This document shows, piece by piece, positions 18,248 through 27,087 of a stretch of DNA of 64,000 nt (position 1 is the stretch's first letter; every line of letters begins with the position of its first letter). The DNA lies in assembly GCA_040882845.1 (NCBI GenBank), contig JBBEAM010000013.1, positions 1-64,000 on the forward strand, given 5' to 3'. A program made the translations under genes and the position numbers. The notes below the pieces were generated by a model, which saw only the letters and a list, made by a program, of their open reading frames with translations, made no database searches and was not told the DNA's origin. Origin of the DNA: JBBEAM01 sp040882845. GTDB taxonomy: Bacteria > Pseudomonadota > Alphaproteobacteria > Kiloniellales > DSM-21159.

Positions 18248-18264
18248 CCCGATCAGGCTCTAGC
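18248..18264. repeat. Fragment of the dispersed intergenic repeat, copy C
   Basis: The 17 bases CCCGATCAGGCTCTAGC are identical to the right end of copy B (12650-12666). No matching left arm is visible within 60 bases, so this appears to be a half element between the sulfotransferase start and the aminotransferase stop. Confidence 0.55.
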
Positions 18265-18306
18265 ATACTCCGGCACCGAGCGGCACCACCCTTCGCCGTC
18301 AAGGCC

Positions 18307-19449
18307 TTATCCGGCGGCGGGCCGGCCGTAGAAGGCGCGGATCAGCGCCGCGATCTCGGCGACCTGTTCTCCGGCCAGCTGAGGAAAGATCGGCAGGCAG
18401 AGGCCGTGCTCATAGCCGTGGATGGCGTTGGGATAGAGTGCGTCGTTCCGCGCCGCGCTCCCGGCGCCGGCGAAGCAGGGCTGGCGGTGCAGCGGATAGA
18501 AGAAGCCGCGGACCTGTACGCCCCGGGCGGTGAGATAGCCGCCGAGGGCGGCGGCCCGCTCGGCGATCAGCACGCAGCGGAAGGGCACCAGCCCGGCGCC
18601 CGGCGCGGCGCCGAGGATGCGCAGCTCGGGAATATCCGAAAGCGCGGCGCGATAGGCCGCGTGCAGCGCCGTCTTGCGGGCGACGATCTCCGGCAGCTTG
18701 GCGAGCTGGGCGCGGCCGACGGCGGCCTGCAGGTCGGTGATCCGGAAGTTGAAGCCGATCTCCGGGTGGACGAAGCTGCCGCGCTCGGCCCGCCCCTGGT
18801 TGCGCAGGTGCAGCAGCCGGTCGAAGACCGCCGGATCGCGGCAGGCGACGAAGCCGCCCTCCCCGGTGGTGACGGTCTTGTCGGCGAAGAAGGAGAAGCA
18901 GCCGGCGTCGCCGAGGGAACCGACATGCCCGGAGACCTCCTCGCCGCGGTAGCTGACGCCGATGCCCTGGGCCGCGTCCTCGATCACCCTGAGGCCGTGG
19001 CGCGCCGCGAAGGCGGTGACGCCGTCCATGTCGCAGGCCGTGCCGTAGAGATGCACCGGCATGATCGCCCGGGTCCGGCCGGTGAGGTGACGCTCCGCCC
19101 GCGCCACGTCGATCTGATAGCCGTCCGGCTCGACATCGGCGAAAACCGGAGTGGCGCCGCTCAGTGCGACGGCGGTGGCCGAACCGATGAAGGTGGTGTC
19201 GGGCAGCAGCACCTCGTCGCCGGGGCCGATCTCCAGGGCCATCAGCGCCAGGGCCAGCGCCAGGGTGCCGTTCGGCGCGAGGACGCCGTAGGGCGCGCCG
19301 ATCAGCCCGCGCAGGCTCTCGGCGAAGGCCTCGGCCTCCCGGCCTTCGGTGATCCAACCGGCGGCCAGCACGCGGGTCACCCCCTCCAGCTCCTCTTCGC
19401 CGAGCCAGGGGTCCATCTGCGGGATAATTTGCGGTGCGGCGTCGCCCAT
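18307..19449 (-). CDS. DegT/DnrJ/EryC1/StrS-family PLP aminotransferase
   Basis: A 380-residue sugar-aminotransferase-type enzyme that would transfer an amino group from glutamate to a keto-sugar nucleotide. Visible features are NGTLALALALMAL (substrate pocket), VEPDGYQIDV, IEDAAQGIGVSYRG (PLP ring contact) and the Schiff-base lysine at about 191 in FSFFADKTVTTGEGG. I chose the ATG at 19449 (MGDAAPQIIPQMDPWLG). An upstream start at 19617 adds 56 Arg-rich residues unlike the family. It suggests a modified glycan, but no glycan cluster surrounds it. Confidence 0.88.
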   Translation of the reverse strand: MGDAAPQIIPQMDPWLGEEELEGVTRVLAAGWITEGREAEAFAESLRGLIGAPYGVLAPNGTLALALALMALEIGPGDEVLLPDTTFIGSATAVALSGATPVFADVEPDGYQIDVARAERHLTGRTRAIMPVHLYGTACDMDGVTAFAARHGLRVIEDAAQGIGVSYRGEEVSGHVGSLGDAGCFSFFADKTVTTGEGGFVACRDPAVFDRLLHLRNQGRAERGSFVHPEIGFNFRITDLQAAVGRAQLAKLPEIVARKTALHAAYRAALSDIPELRILGAAPGAGLVPFRCVLIAERAAALGGYLTARGVQVRGFFYPLHRQPCFAGAGSAARNDALYPNAIHGYEHGLCLPIFPQLAGEQVAEIAALIRAFYGRPAAG

Positions 19450-19671
19450 GCGCTGTCGCGGCCTTCTCCGGGGGAACACGCGGGGCCGAAAAAGATCGCC
19501 CCTTTCGCCAGACTCGCTGGCGGCGGAAAAGTTCCCGCAGGTGTTGTTGGGCTGTCCGCTATCGCGCCGGAAAGCCCGGCTTTCCGGGCCCAAAGACGAC
19601 AAACACAGTTCCAACACATTCCAAGCGCGTTATGGACGCTTCAACTTGATGAATAAAGATTGGGGATTGTT

Positions 19672-20016
19672 ATGACGAATAAAGAGAGACTCGAATCCTT
19701 CAAGCCGCTGATTGGCGGCGCCGTTGTCGGCGGTATTCTCACTCTGGTCGTCGGATTCAGCGCCGGCTGGCTGGTCACCGGCGGCACCCTGGCCGAGGAA
19801 GTGCGTGTCGCCCAGGTCGCGGCCTACGGCGAAGTCTGCGCTGCGAACAGCGTCGCCGACTGGAGGGACAGCGGCCAGGCGATGGCCGGGCTCGAAGGCT
19901 GGGACAATCGCGACGCGCGGGAAATGCAGGCCAAGCGGTTCATGCCGGTGATCGCGGCGGAGCTTACCCGCGATGTCCAGCGCGCCTGCGAAAGCGGCAT
20001 TCAGAAAGCGATCTGA
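19672..20016 (+). CDS. Small single-pass membrane protein, unknown function
   Basis: A 114-residue protein with one membrane helix (about 14-36: PLIGGAVVGGILTLVVGFSAGWLV) and an outside domain with two cysteines (CAAN, RACES). I do not recognise a family name, although similar short proteins occur in alphaproteobacteria. The ATG at 19672 is preferred; a TTG four codons upstream is possible. It stands alone between the divergent aminotransferase gene and a convergent small secreted-protein gene. Confidence 0.7.
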   Translation: MTNKERLESFKPLIGGAVVGGILTLVVGFSAGWLVTGGTLAEEVRVAQVAAYGEVCAANSVADWRDSGQAMAGLEGWDNRDAREMQAKRFMPVIAAELTRDVQRACESGIQKAI

Positions 20017-20054
20017 CGGCGCGATCCGATCCTGCGGGTGCGCGCGCCGGGGGG

Positions 20055-20342
20055 TTACTCCTCCGGCGTGCGCTCCAGCAGGCTCCGGTAGAGCGCGCTC
20101 TGGGCTTCCGACTCCTCGACCATCTCGCGCAGACAGTCCTGATAGCGCGTCAGCTTCTCGACATGGTCATCGACCTTGCGCCGGCAGTCGGCGGCGTTGA
20201 TGTAGCTGTTGCCCATCTCCTCGGCGCGCACGGCGCAGTGCGGCTCGATGGGTTTCGAACAGTAGGCGACGGCGGGCGCTGCGAGCAGCGTCCCGGCGGC
20301 CAGAACCAGCGAGGCGGGGAGCCAATGTTTCATCCCTGTCAT
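20055..20342 (-). CDS. Small secreted cysteine-containing protein, unknown function
   Basis: A 95-residue protein with a clear signal peptide (MKHWLPASLVLAAGTLLAAPAVA, cleavage after AVA) and a short periplasmic domain. That domain has four cysteines, spaced so that two disulfides are possible, and a helical charged C-terminus. The start may be the ATG three codons downstream (MKHWL). The family is not recognised. It is convergent with the small membrane-protein gene. Confidence 0.65.
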   Translation of the reverse strand: MTGMKHWLPASLVLAAGTLLAAPAVAYCSKPIEPHCAVRAEEMGNSYINAADCRRKVDDHVEKLTRYQDCLREMVEESEAQSALYRSLLERTPEE

Positions 20343-20437
20343 ATTGGGGCGGTGGCGGCGATCTCCTAAGGCCGAATCCCTGTCCTGCCGCTTTCCGCCG
20401 GGCTTGCGGTGCGGGGGCTTCCGGGCTAATCCGGGGC

Positions 20438-21256
20438 ATGGCCCTCGACAGCGACCTCCTTGCCGCCGCCGAAGCGCTCCGCGAACCCGGCATGGGCACG
20501 GAGGGGGTCGGCCCGCTGCTCTATTCGCTGATCCGCATGACCCGGCCGCGCGCGGCGCTCGAGGTCGGGATCGGCTACACCTCGCTGTTCATCGCCCGGG
20601 CGCTGGCCGACGCCGCCGCCGAGCACGCCGCCGACCGGGCGCTACTGGCCGACCCGCAGAGCCGGGACCGCAGAAAACCGCTGCTGATCCCGCCCTACTA
20701 CACCCTGCCCTACGCGCCGAAGCTCTACGCCATCGACGACTACTCGGCGGAGAACGCCACCGCGCGCCAGACCCTCGAGGTGCTCGAGGCCCAGGGGCTG
20801 CGCGGTCTCGTCGAGCTGCACGAGGGCGACTTCCGGGGCTGCGCCGCGCAGCTGCCGCCCGCGGCCCGGCCGCTCGACTTCGTCTGGTTCGACTGCGGCG
20901 GGCCGGAGGAATACCAGGCCTTCTTTCAGGAGTACTGGCCGCTGATCAACCCCAACCACGGGCTGGTCGCGCTGCATTTTTCCTATTGGTCGCTGCCGAT
21001 GGAGTTTCAGGGCCGCAGGGGCCAGGCGATGCAGCCCAGCGCCATCCTCAACGAGCTGAAGCGCCAGCAGATCGCCGCCGGCGAGGACGCCAGCTTCGAG
21101 GTGCTGAGCCTGCTCGAGCCGCACAAGCACCGCCAGGGCAGCGTCACCCTGCTGCGCCGTCTCGCCCCGACCTCGCGGCAGCGGGACAAAAGCTACGCAG
21201 AGGAGATGACCGCCGCCGGCTTCGATCCGAGCGGCGGCTTCCCGCGCCTTGGCTGA
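20438..21256 (+). CDS. Class I SAM-dependent methyltransferase-like protein
   Basis: A 272-residue protein with a Rossmann-type methyltransferase core. Motif I is LEVGIGYTSLFIARAL at about 42-57 and the acidic region DFVWFDCGGPEEY lies near 148-160. The insertion IPPYYTLPYAPKLYAIDDYS between them is unusual. The substrate is unknown. The stop overlaps the next gene's TTG start by eight bases, so it is translationally coupled to the TPR/oxygenase gene and may act on the same target. Confidence 0.78.
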   Translation: MALDSDLLAAAEALREPGMGTEGVGPLLYSLIRMTRPRAALEVGIGYTSLFIARALADAAAEHAADRALLADPQSRDRRKPLLIPPYYTLPYAPKLYAIDDYSAENATARQTLEVLEAQGLRGLVELHEGDFRGCAAQLPPAARPLDFVWFDCGGPEEYQAFFQEYWPLINPNHGLVALHFSYWSLPMEFQGRRGQAMQPSAILNELKRQQIAAGEDASFEVLSLLEPHKHRQGSVTLLRRLAPTSRQRDKSYAEEMTAAGFDPSGGFPRLG

Positions 21257-22877
21257 GCTGCAAACGCTCCTGCAGCGGGGCCTGGCCCTGCACCGCCAGG
21301 GGCGGCTCGCCGAGGCCGAGGCCTGTTACCGCCAGATCCTGCAAAGCGCACCCGGCGCGCCCGAGGCGCTGAACCTGCTCGGCGCGCTGCTGGCGCAGCT
21401 CGGCGGCGCCAAGCTGGCCGAGGGGATTGCCTGTCTGCAGCAAGCCGTGGCCGCGGCGCCGCAGCGCGGCGACATCCAGCTCAATCTCGCCCAGGCCCTG
21501 CGTCTGGCGGGCGAGACCGAGGCGGCGCTGGACGCGGTCCGCACCGCGCGGGGGACTCTGCCCGCGCAGGCACAGGAGCAGGCTTTGCTCGCCGAGGGCA
21601 GCCTGCTGGAGGCGCTGGGCCGCAGCGCGGAAGCCATCGCCCTCTACGAGGCCGCGCCGCGCAGCCCCGGCCTGCTGTTCGCCCTCGCCGCGGCGCTCAA
21701 CGCGGCCGGGCGGCTCGACGCCGCCGAGGACGCGCTCACGGAAGCCCTGGCGCAGGCCCCCGGCTTCGCCCAGGCGCACGGCAACCTGGCGGGCATCCGC
21801 CTGAAGCGCGGCAAGCTCGACCCGGCGATCGCCAGCTACCACCAGGGCCTGGCCGCCGCGCCGCAGGAGCCGCTGCTGCACCTCGGCCTGGGCAACGCCC
21901 TCTACCGGGCGAAGGACTATGCCGGTGCTGCCGAAGCCTTCCGCGCGGCGCTGGCCCTCAAGGGCGATCTTGCCGACGGCCACGCCGGGCTGGTCAATGC
22001 GCTGGCCAAGGGCGGCAAGACCGGGGAAGCCCTGGCCGCCGCCGAGGCTGCCGCCGCATTGCCCGCCCCGCCGCCGCGCCTGCTGTCCGAGCTGTCGGGA
22101 ATTCTCGCCGGACTGGACCGCAAGGCCGAGGCCCTGGCCGCCGCCGAACAGGCTTTGGCCGCCGCACCCCATGAGATCCGCGCCCTGTCGCGCCTCGCCC
22201 CGCTGCTGCGCGCCGCCGGGCGGGCGGAGGAAGCGGCCGCCCTGTTCTCGCCGGGCCGGGTTCTCCGCTCCCGCTTGCTGAGCGCGCCGCCGCCGGGTTG
22301 GGACAGCCTCGCCGCCTTCAACCGGGACCTGGCGGCGCATATCCGCGCCCGCCCCGACCACACCGCCGAGGCGCCCGACGCCGCCACCAAGGGCGGCAGC
22401 CAGACCGCCGAGCTCTTCGGCGATCCCGCGCCGGTCGTGCAGGCCCTGAAAACCCTGCTGGAGGCCGAAGTCCGGGCGGCGCTGGGGGCCTATACCACCG
22501 CGCCGCCCGCCCCCTACTTCGCCGCGCCGCCGCAAAGCTGGCGGCTGATCTCCAACGCCGTGGTGCTGCAGGCTGCGGGCTATCAGGACCCCCATGTGCA
22601 CATCAACGGCTACCTCTCCGGCGTCTACTACCTGGAAATCCCGGAGGAGGTATCGCGCGGCAACGGCGAGGAAGGCTGCCTCTACCTCGCCGACAGCCAG
22701 GCCGAGGAGGCGCGCTCGCTAAGAGAAATCGTCCGGCCCCAGGAGGGGCTGGTGGTGCTCTTCCCAAGCTACCTCTGGCACGGCACCGTCCCCTACCACA
22801 GCGACAAGGAGCGCATCTGCGTGGCGTTCGATCTGGTGCCGGAGGGTGCTGGAGAGGTTAGGGTGGCGGAGGTTTAG
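21249..22877 (+). CDS. TPR-repeat protein with C-terminal 2OG-Fe(II) oxygenase-like domain
   Basis: A 542-residue protein. Residues 1 to about 330 are a run of TPR helices (repeated A/L/G patterns such as AEACYRQILQSAPGAPEALNLLGALLAQ). The last 200 residues form a putative 2-oxoglutarate/iron oxygenase domain, with candidate iron ligands H449/H451 in DPHVHINGYLSG and H511 in YLWHGTVPY, and a 2OG-binding Arg522 in DKERI. Such TPR-oxygenase proteins often sit near sulfotransferase or glycan genes. The start is TTG at 21249, which overlaps the methyltransferase stop. Confidence 0.8.
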   Translation: MAELQTLLQRGLALHRQGRLAEAEACYRQILQSAPGAPEALNLLGALLAQLGGAKLAEGIACLQQAVAAAPQRGDIQLNLAQALRLAGETEAALDAVRTARGTLPAQAQEQALLAEGSLLEALGRSAEAIALYEAAPRSPGLLFALAAALNAAGRLDAAEDALTEALAQAPGFAQAHGNLAGIRLKRGKLDPAIASYHQGLAAAPQEPLLHLGLGNALYRAKDYAGAAEAFRAALALKGDLADGHAGLVNALAKGGKTGEALAAAEAAAALPAPPPRLLSELSGILAGLDRKAEALAAAEQALAAAPHEIRALSRLAPLLRAAGRAEEAAALFSPGRVLRSRLLSAPPPGWDSLAAFNRDLAAHIRARPDHTAEAPDAATKGGSQTAELFGDPAPVVQALKTLLEAEVRAALGAYTTAPPAPYFAAPPQSWRLISNAVVLQAAGYQDPHVHINGYLSGVYYLEIPEEVSRGNGEEGCLYLADSQAEEARSLREIVRPQEGLVVLFPSYLWHGTVPYHSDKERICVAFDLVPEGAGEVRVAEV

Positions 22878-22939
22878 GGAAAATTTCGTGAAAGAAGTGC
22901 TTGCAAGAAGTTTTCGAGAGCAGAATTTTGGAGTAGGCC

Positions 22940-24301
22940 ATGGCAAATAAAAATCCAGATACGGATCCTTGGTATGTGTTTTCCACGATTATGGGCGCCC
23001 CTGAAGAAGTTGACGATAAAAGCCTTGTTTCTGAAAACAGGGAATTCTGGAACCGCTGCATTCTAAACTGCCTTCCAGAAAATGAAAGGCAGAGAATAAT
23101 TTATGAGAACAACATATCTAAAAATGAATCTGTGATAATAGATAATAATGAGATAATGGACCTTTGGGGCAAGAGGATTAAGAATAGTGAACTTCCAGGC
23201 AACGCCAACCCCCCAATACTAAATAACCAACTATTGCTGGAAAAAATTGATTGGAAGAGTATCGCTTTTAAGAGAGGGATTTTTTGCGAAAGATATGTAT
23301 TTCCAGTTCAAGTAGATCTTCAGAAAGCCAAAATCGAAGGATATGCTGATTTCAGAGGGTCGTGTTTCTTAGATGAAGCTTTTTTTATTGAATCTACATT
23401 CTATAGTGTCGCTGATTTTGCATACTCTAGTATGGAAAGCTTTGCGATTTTTGACAAGGCGACTTTCCGTGGCCCTGCAATATTTTCGCGTATAAAAATA
23501 GGAGAATATTGTTCGTTCTCTTCATCCTCTTTCGAGGATGAAGCCGCATTTATAAATTCAGATTTTCCAGAGGTAGCGGACTTTTCGAAAGCGAGATTCT
23601 CAAGCTATGTAGGTTTTAACGAAGCGAGATTCCCTGGTTCAGCGGAGTTTATGAGTGCGTCTTTTAATTATACAGCGGATTTCTCAACATCCGTTTTTGC
23701 TATCCCCCCAACATTTGATGGCAGAACTATCCACCCAGATACCATTTGGCCCGAGGAAGAAGATCAATGGCCGAGTGCAACAAATGACAAAGAAGAGGCT
23801 AAGCGCGCAGAAAGAACGTGGTCTTCGCTGCGATTAGCTATGAACCACGCCCAACGCCACAATGCTGAAATGGACTTTTTTGGGCGAGAACTAGATGCAA
23901 GACGGGTCCACAGTTCATTTGAAATACGAAATGTAATACTTCTGTATAAACTACTTTCAGATTATGGGAGGAGTGTTTCACGACCGCTTTATTGGTGGCT
24001 TGGAGCATGGTTCTTCGCCTTTTCGGCGAATTATTGGCTGCTGCTCGGACACTTCCCACACTATACCTTTGAGCACGGAGCTGCGATCACCGACTTCACC
24101 TTAGGAAATGCGCTCTCTCTGGGAGGGACGTATACGAACACAGAGCGAAGGCATTGGTTAGCAGACAAGGTGTTCGGTAGTCCCGATACCAGCCAGATAC
24201 CGTGGCTGATCGACTTTCTGTCCCTCGGCCACTCTATCGCGTCGTTACTCTGTATCTTCCTCATCGGTCTGGCGCTGAGGAACCGGCTTCGGATCAAGTA
24301 G
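22940..24301 (+). CDS. Pentapeptide-repeat-like protein with C-terminal membrane helices
   Basis: A 453-residue protein. The middle (about 110-250) shows degenerate pentapeptide-type repeats (YADFRGSCF, ADFAYSSM, ADFSKARF, AEFMSASF) predicted to form a quadrilateral beta-helix. The C-terminal third has two membrane helices around WWLGAWFFAFSANYWLLLG and IASLLCIFLIGLAL. The first two thirds of the gene are strikingly AT-rich next to GC-rich neighbours, which suggests recent transfer. Pentapeptide-membrane proteins of this layout are of unknown function; some accompany stress or defence genes. A perfect palindrome overlaps its stop codon. Confidence 0.75.
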   Translation: MANKNPDTDPWYVFSTIMGAPEEVDDKSLVSENREFWNRCILNCLPENERQRIIYENNISKNESVIIDNNEIMDLWGKRIKNSELPGNANPPILNNQLLLEKIDWKSIAFKRGIFCERYVFPVQVDLQKAKIEGYADFRGSCFLDEAFFIESTFYSVADFAYSSMESFAIFDKATFRGPAIFSRIKIGEYCSFSSSSFEDEAAFINSDFPEVADFSKARFSSYVGFNEARFPGSAEFMSASFNYTADFSTSVFAIPPTFDGRTIHPDTIWPEEEDQWPSATNDKEEAKRAERTWSSLRLAMNHAQRHNAEMDFFGRELDARRVHSSFEIRNVILLYKLLSDYGRSVSRPLYWWLGAWFFAFSANYWLLLGHFPHYTFEHGAAITDFTLGNALSLGGTYTNTERRHWLADKVFGSPDTSQIPWLIDFLSLGHSIASLLCIFLIGLALRNRLRIK

Positions 24302-24323
24302 CGGTATCACGTGATACCGCTTT
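24300..24323 (+). terminator. Palindromic terminator overlapping the stop codon
   Basis: AGCGGTATCAC followed at once by its exact inverted complement GTGATACCGCT forms a perfect 22-base palindrome (24300-24321), then TT. It includes the last two bases of the TAG stop codon and lies before the convergent hslU stop at 24384. Confidence 0.6.
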
Positions 24324-24383
24324 GCCCCTTTCGTGGCCGCCCGATTCACGCCTTGCGCCTGAGGGCTCGCGGCGATCGGGCGG

Positions 24384-25778
24384 CTACAAAATAAACTTCG
24401 AGAGATCGCTGTTCTTGGCGAGGTCGCCGACGCGTTCCTGGACCAGCTCGGCGGTGATGGCGATGGTTTCGCCGCCGCGGTCGCTGGCGGTGTAGGAGAT
24501 TTCCTCGAGCAGCTTCTCCAGCACGGTGTGGAGACGCCGGGCGCCGATGTTCTCGACGCTGGAGTTGATCTCGGCGGAGAGGTCGGCGAGCGCGTCGACC
24601 GCGCCCTCGTCGAAGGTCAGGGTGACCTCCTCGGTACCCATCAGCGCCTCGTACTGGCGGATCAGCGAGTTCTCGGGCTCGGTGAGGATGCGCTTCATGT
24701 CGTCGCGGGTCAGCGCGTTCAGCTCGACCCGGATCGGCAGGCGGCCCTGCAGCTCCGGCAGCATGTCGCTGGGCTTGGAGACGTGGAAGGCGCCCGAGGC
24801 GATGAACAGAATGTGGTCGGTCTTGACCGGCCCGTGCTTGGTGTTGACCGTGGTGCCCTCGATCAGCGGTAGCAGGTCGCGCTGCACCCCCTCGCGGGAG
24901 ACGTCGGCGCCGCCGCGCTCGGCCCGGGCGGTGATCTTGTCGATCTCGTCGAGGAAGACGATGCCGTGGTTCTCGACCTTCTGCAGCGCCTCGGCGGTGA
25001 CCTGGTCCTCGTCGAGCAGCTTGTCGCTCTCCTCGGCGATCAGCGGCTCGTAGGCCTCGGCGACGGTCACCCGCTTCTTCTTGGTCTTGCCGCCGAAGGC
25101 CTTGCCGAAGATGTCGTTGAGATTGATCATCCCCATCTGGCTGCCGGGCATGCCGGGGATGTCCATGGTCGGCATCTGCATGGAGCCGGAGTCCTGCAGT
25201 TCCAGTTCGACCTCCTTGTCGGCGAGATCGCCGTCGCGCAGCATGCGGCGGAACTTGGTGCGGGTCTCCTGGCTCGCGCCCTCGCCGACCAGGGCGGTGA
25301 TGATCCGCTCCTCGGCGTTGACCTCGGCCTTGGCGGTGACCGACTTGCGCAGGCGCTCGCGGGTCATGTGGATCGCGGTTTCGACCAGATCGCGGACGAT
25401 GGACTCGACGTCGCGGCCGACATAGCCGACCTCGGTGAACTTGGTCGCCTCGATCTTCAGGAAGGGCGCCTGGGCGAGCTTGGCCAGGCGGCGCGCGATC
25501 TCGGTTTTGCCGACGCCGGTCGGGCCGATCATCAGGATGTTCTTGGGCAGCACCTCCTCGCGCAGATCCTCGGGCAGCTGCTGGCGGCGCCAGCGGTTGC
25601 GCAGGGCGATGGCGACGGCGCGCTTGGCGTCGTGCTGGCCGATGATGTAGCGGTCGAGTTCGGAGACGATCTCGCGCGGCGAGAAGGCCGGGGCGGAGTC
25701 CACCGGGCTCTGCTGCTTACGCGGGCCGTCCGCGGTTTCGGGCGGCTTGGGTGCGGCTTCACTCCCGGTGGCATTCAT
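24384..25778 (-). CDS. hslU: ATP-dependent protease ATPase subunit HslU
   Basis: HslU is the AAA+ unfoldase that feeds substrates to the HslV peptidase. The 464-residue protein has FSPREIVSELDRYIIGQHDAK, Walker A GPTGVGKT at about 85-92, the GYVGRDVESIVRDLVE pore-loop region (GYVG), Walker B VFLDEIDKI and the C-terminal DLSKFIL tail that docks on HslV. About 30 disordered N-terminal residues precede the core, an extension over E. coli HslU. The start overlaps the hslV stop by ATGA. Confidence 0.97.
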   Translation of the reverse strand: MNATGSEAAPKPPETADGPRKQQSPVDSAPAFSPREIVSELDRYIIGQHDAKRAVAIALRNRWRRQQLPEDLREEVLPKNILMIGPTGVGKTEIARRLAKLAQAPFLKIEATKFTEVGYVGRDVESIVRDLVETAIHMTRERLRKSVTAKAEVNAEERIITALVGEGASQETRTKFRRMLRDGDLADKEVELELQDSGSMQMPTMDIPGMPGSQMGMINLNDIFGKAFGGKTKKKRVTVAEAYEPLIAEESDKLLDEDQVTAEALQKVENHGIVFLDEIDKITARAERGGADVSREGVQRDLLPLIEGTTVNTKHGPVKTDHILFIASGAFHVSKPSDMLPELQGRLPIRVELNALTRDDMKRILTEPENSLIRQYEALMGTEEVTLTFDEGAVDALADLSAEINSSVENIGARRLHTVLEKLLEEISYTASDRGGETIAITAELVQERVGDLAKNSDLSKFIL

Positions 25779-26347
25779 GCGCTCAGGCTTTCGATGGTGA
25801 CGTTTTCATTGGTGTAGATGCAGATATCGGCGGCGATCTTCAGCGCGCGCCTGGCGATCTCCTCGGCTTCGAAGTGATCCACGTCGATCATGGCGCGCGC
25901 CGCGGCCAGGGCGTAAGGCCCGCCGGAGCCGATGCCGATCAGCCCGTCCTCGGGCTCCAGCACGTCGCCGGTGCCGGTCAGCACCAGGGAGTTCTCCACG
26001 TCGGCGACCGCCATCATCGCCTCCAGCCGGCGCAGGTAGCGGTCGGTGCGCCAGTCCTTGGCCAGCTCGACGCAGGCGCGCATCAGCTGCCCCGGATGGG
26101 ATTCCAGCTTGGCCTCCAGCCGCTCGAACAAAGTGAAGGCGTCGGCGGTGGCGCCGGCGAAACCGGCGATCACGTCGCCGCCCTTGGCCCCCTTCGGACC
26201 GAGCCGGCGGACCTTGCGCGCGTTGGACTTCATCACGGTCTGGCCGAAGGTGACCTGGCCGTCGCCGGCGATCACGACCTTGCCGTTCTTGCGCAGCGAG
26301 AGGATGGTGGTGCCGTGCCACACGGCGGGGGAGGAGCTCTCTGTCAT
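25775..26347 (-). CDS. hslV: ATP-dependent protease peptidase subunit HslV
   Basis: HslV is the proteasome-like threonine peptidase of the HslUV complex. The 190-residue protein begins MTESSSPAVWHGTTILSLRK. As in other alphaproteobacteria, the catalytic Thr lies in HGTTI after a short propeptide, so the N-terminus must be processed. Lys in GDGQVTFGQTVMK and the GFAGATADAFTLFERLE segment are present. The ATG at 26347 was chosen; the much longer open frame upstream overlaps the hisB region and is not supported. Confidence 0.96.
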   Translation of the reverse strand: MTESSSPAVWHGTTILSLRKNGKVVIAGDGQVTFGQTVMKSNARKVRRLGPKGAKGGDVIAGFAGATADAFTLFERLEAKLESHPGQLMRACVELAKDWRTDRYLRRLEAMMAVADVENSLVLTGTGDVLEPEDGLIGIGSGGPYALAAARAMIDVDHFEAEEIARRALKIAADICIYTNENVTIESLSA

Positions 26348-26491
26348 GGACCTCAAATGGCGAAGCCGGGCCGGGGCGTCAAGCAACAAGCGCCGCAAGC
26401 CCCCTGTGGCGCGAAAAGCCCTTAGCACTGGTCCTTTGCGGCGCGGGTTGCTACAAGGGCGCCGATTTTCTCGAAACATGAGGATCGCCCC

Positions 26492-27079
26492 ATGCGCCAG
26501 GCCAAGGTTGAGCGCAATACCAAGGAGACTCGCATCTCCGCCGAGATCGATCTCGACGGCACGGGAAGCTACGCCGTTTCGACCGGAATCGGCTTCCTCG
26601 ATCACATGCTGGAGCAGCTGTCGCGGCACAGCCTGATCGACATTTCCCTGAAGGCCGAGGGCGACCTGCATATCGACTACCATCACACCACCGAGGACAG
26701 CGGCATCGTCCTCGGCCAGGCGGTCAAGCAGGCACTGGGCGAGATGAAGGGGATTACCCGCTACGCCCAGGCCTATATCCCGATGGACGAGACCCTGACC
26801 CGGGTGGCGCTCGACGTCTCCAACCGGCCCTACCTGATCTGGAAGGTCGACTTCCGCCGCGACAAGCTGGGCGAGATGGACAGCGAGCTGTTCAAGGAGT
26901 GGTTCCAGGCCTTCGCCTTCAACGCCGGGATCACCCTGCACGTCGAGAACCTCTACGGGACCAACAACCACCACATCGTCGAGTCCTGCTTCAAGGGACT
27001 GGCCCGCGCCCTGCGCCAGGCGGTCGAGATCGACCCGCGCAAGGCCGATCAGGTGCCCTCGACCAAGGGCACCCTCTAG
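26492..27079 (+). CDS. hisB: Imidazoleglycerol-phosphate dehydratase
   Basis: HisB dehydrates imidazole glycerol phosphate to imidazole acetol phosphate in histidine synthesis. The 195-residue protein has the metal-binding motifs FLDHMLEQL and DYHHTTEDSGI and the later NNHHIVESCFKGLARAL. This is the monofunctional form, with no phosphatase domain. It opens the his operon, divergent from hslVU across 144 bases. hisH follows after eight bases. Confidence 0.97.
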   Translation: MRQAKVERNTKETRISAEIDLDGTGSYAVSTGIGFLDHMLEQLSRHSLIDISLKAEGDLHIDYHHTTEDSGIVLGQAVKQALGEMKGITRYAQAYIPMDETLTRVALDVSNRPYLIWKVDFRRDKLGEMDSELFKEWFQAFAFNAGITLHVENLYGTNNHHIVESCFKGLARALRQAVEIDPRKADQVPSTKGTL

Positions 27080-27087
27080 GCCGCGCC

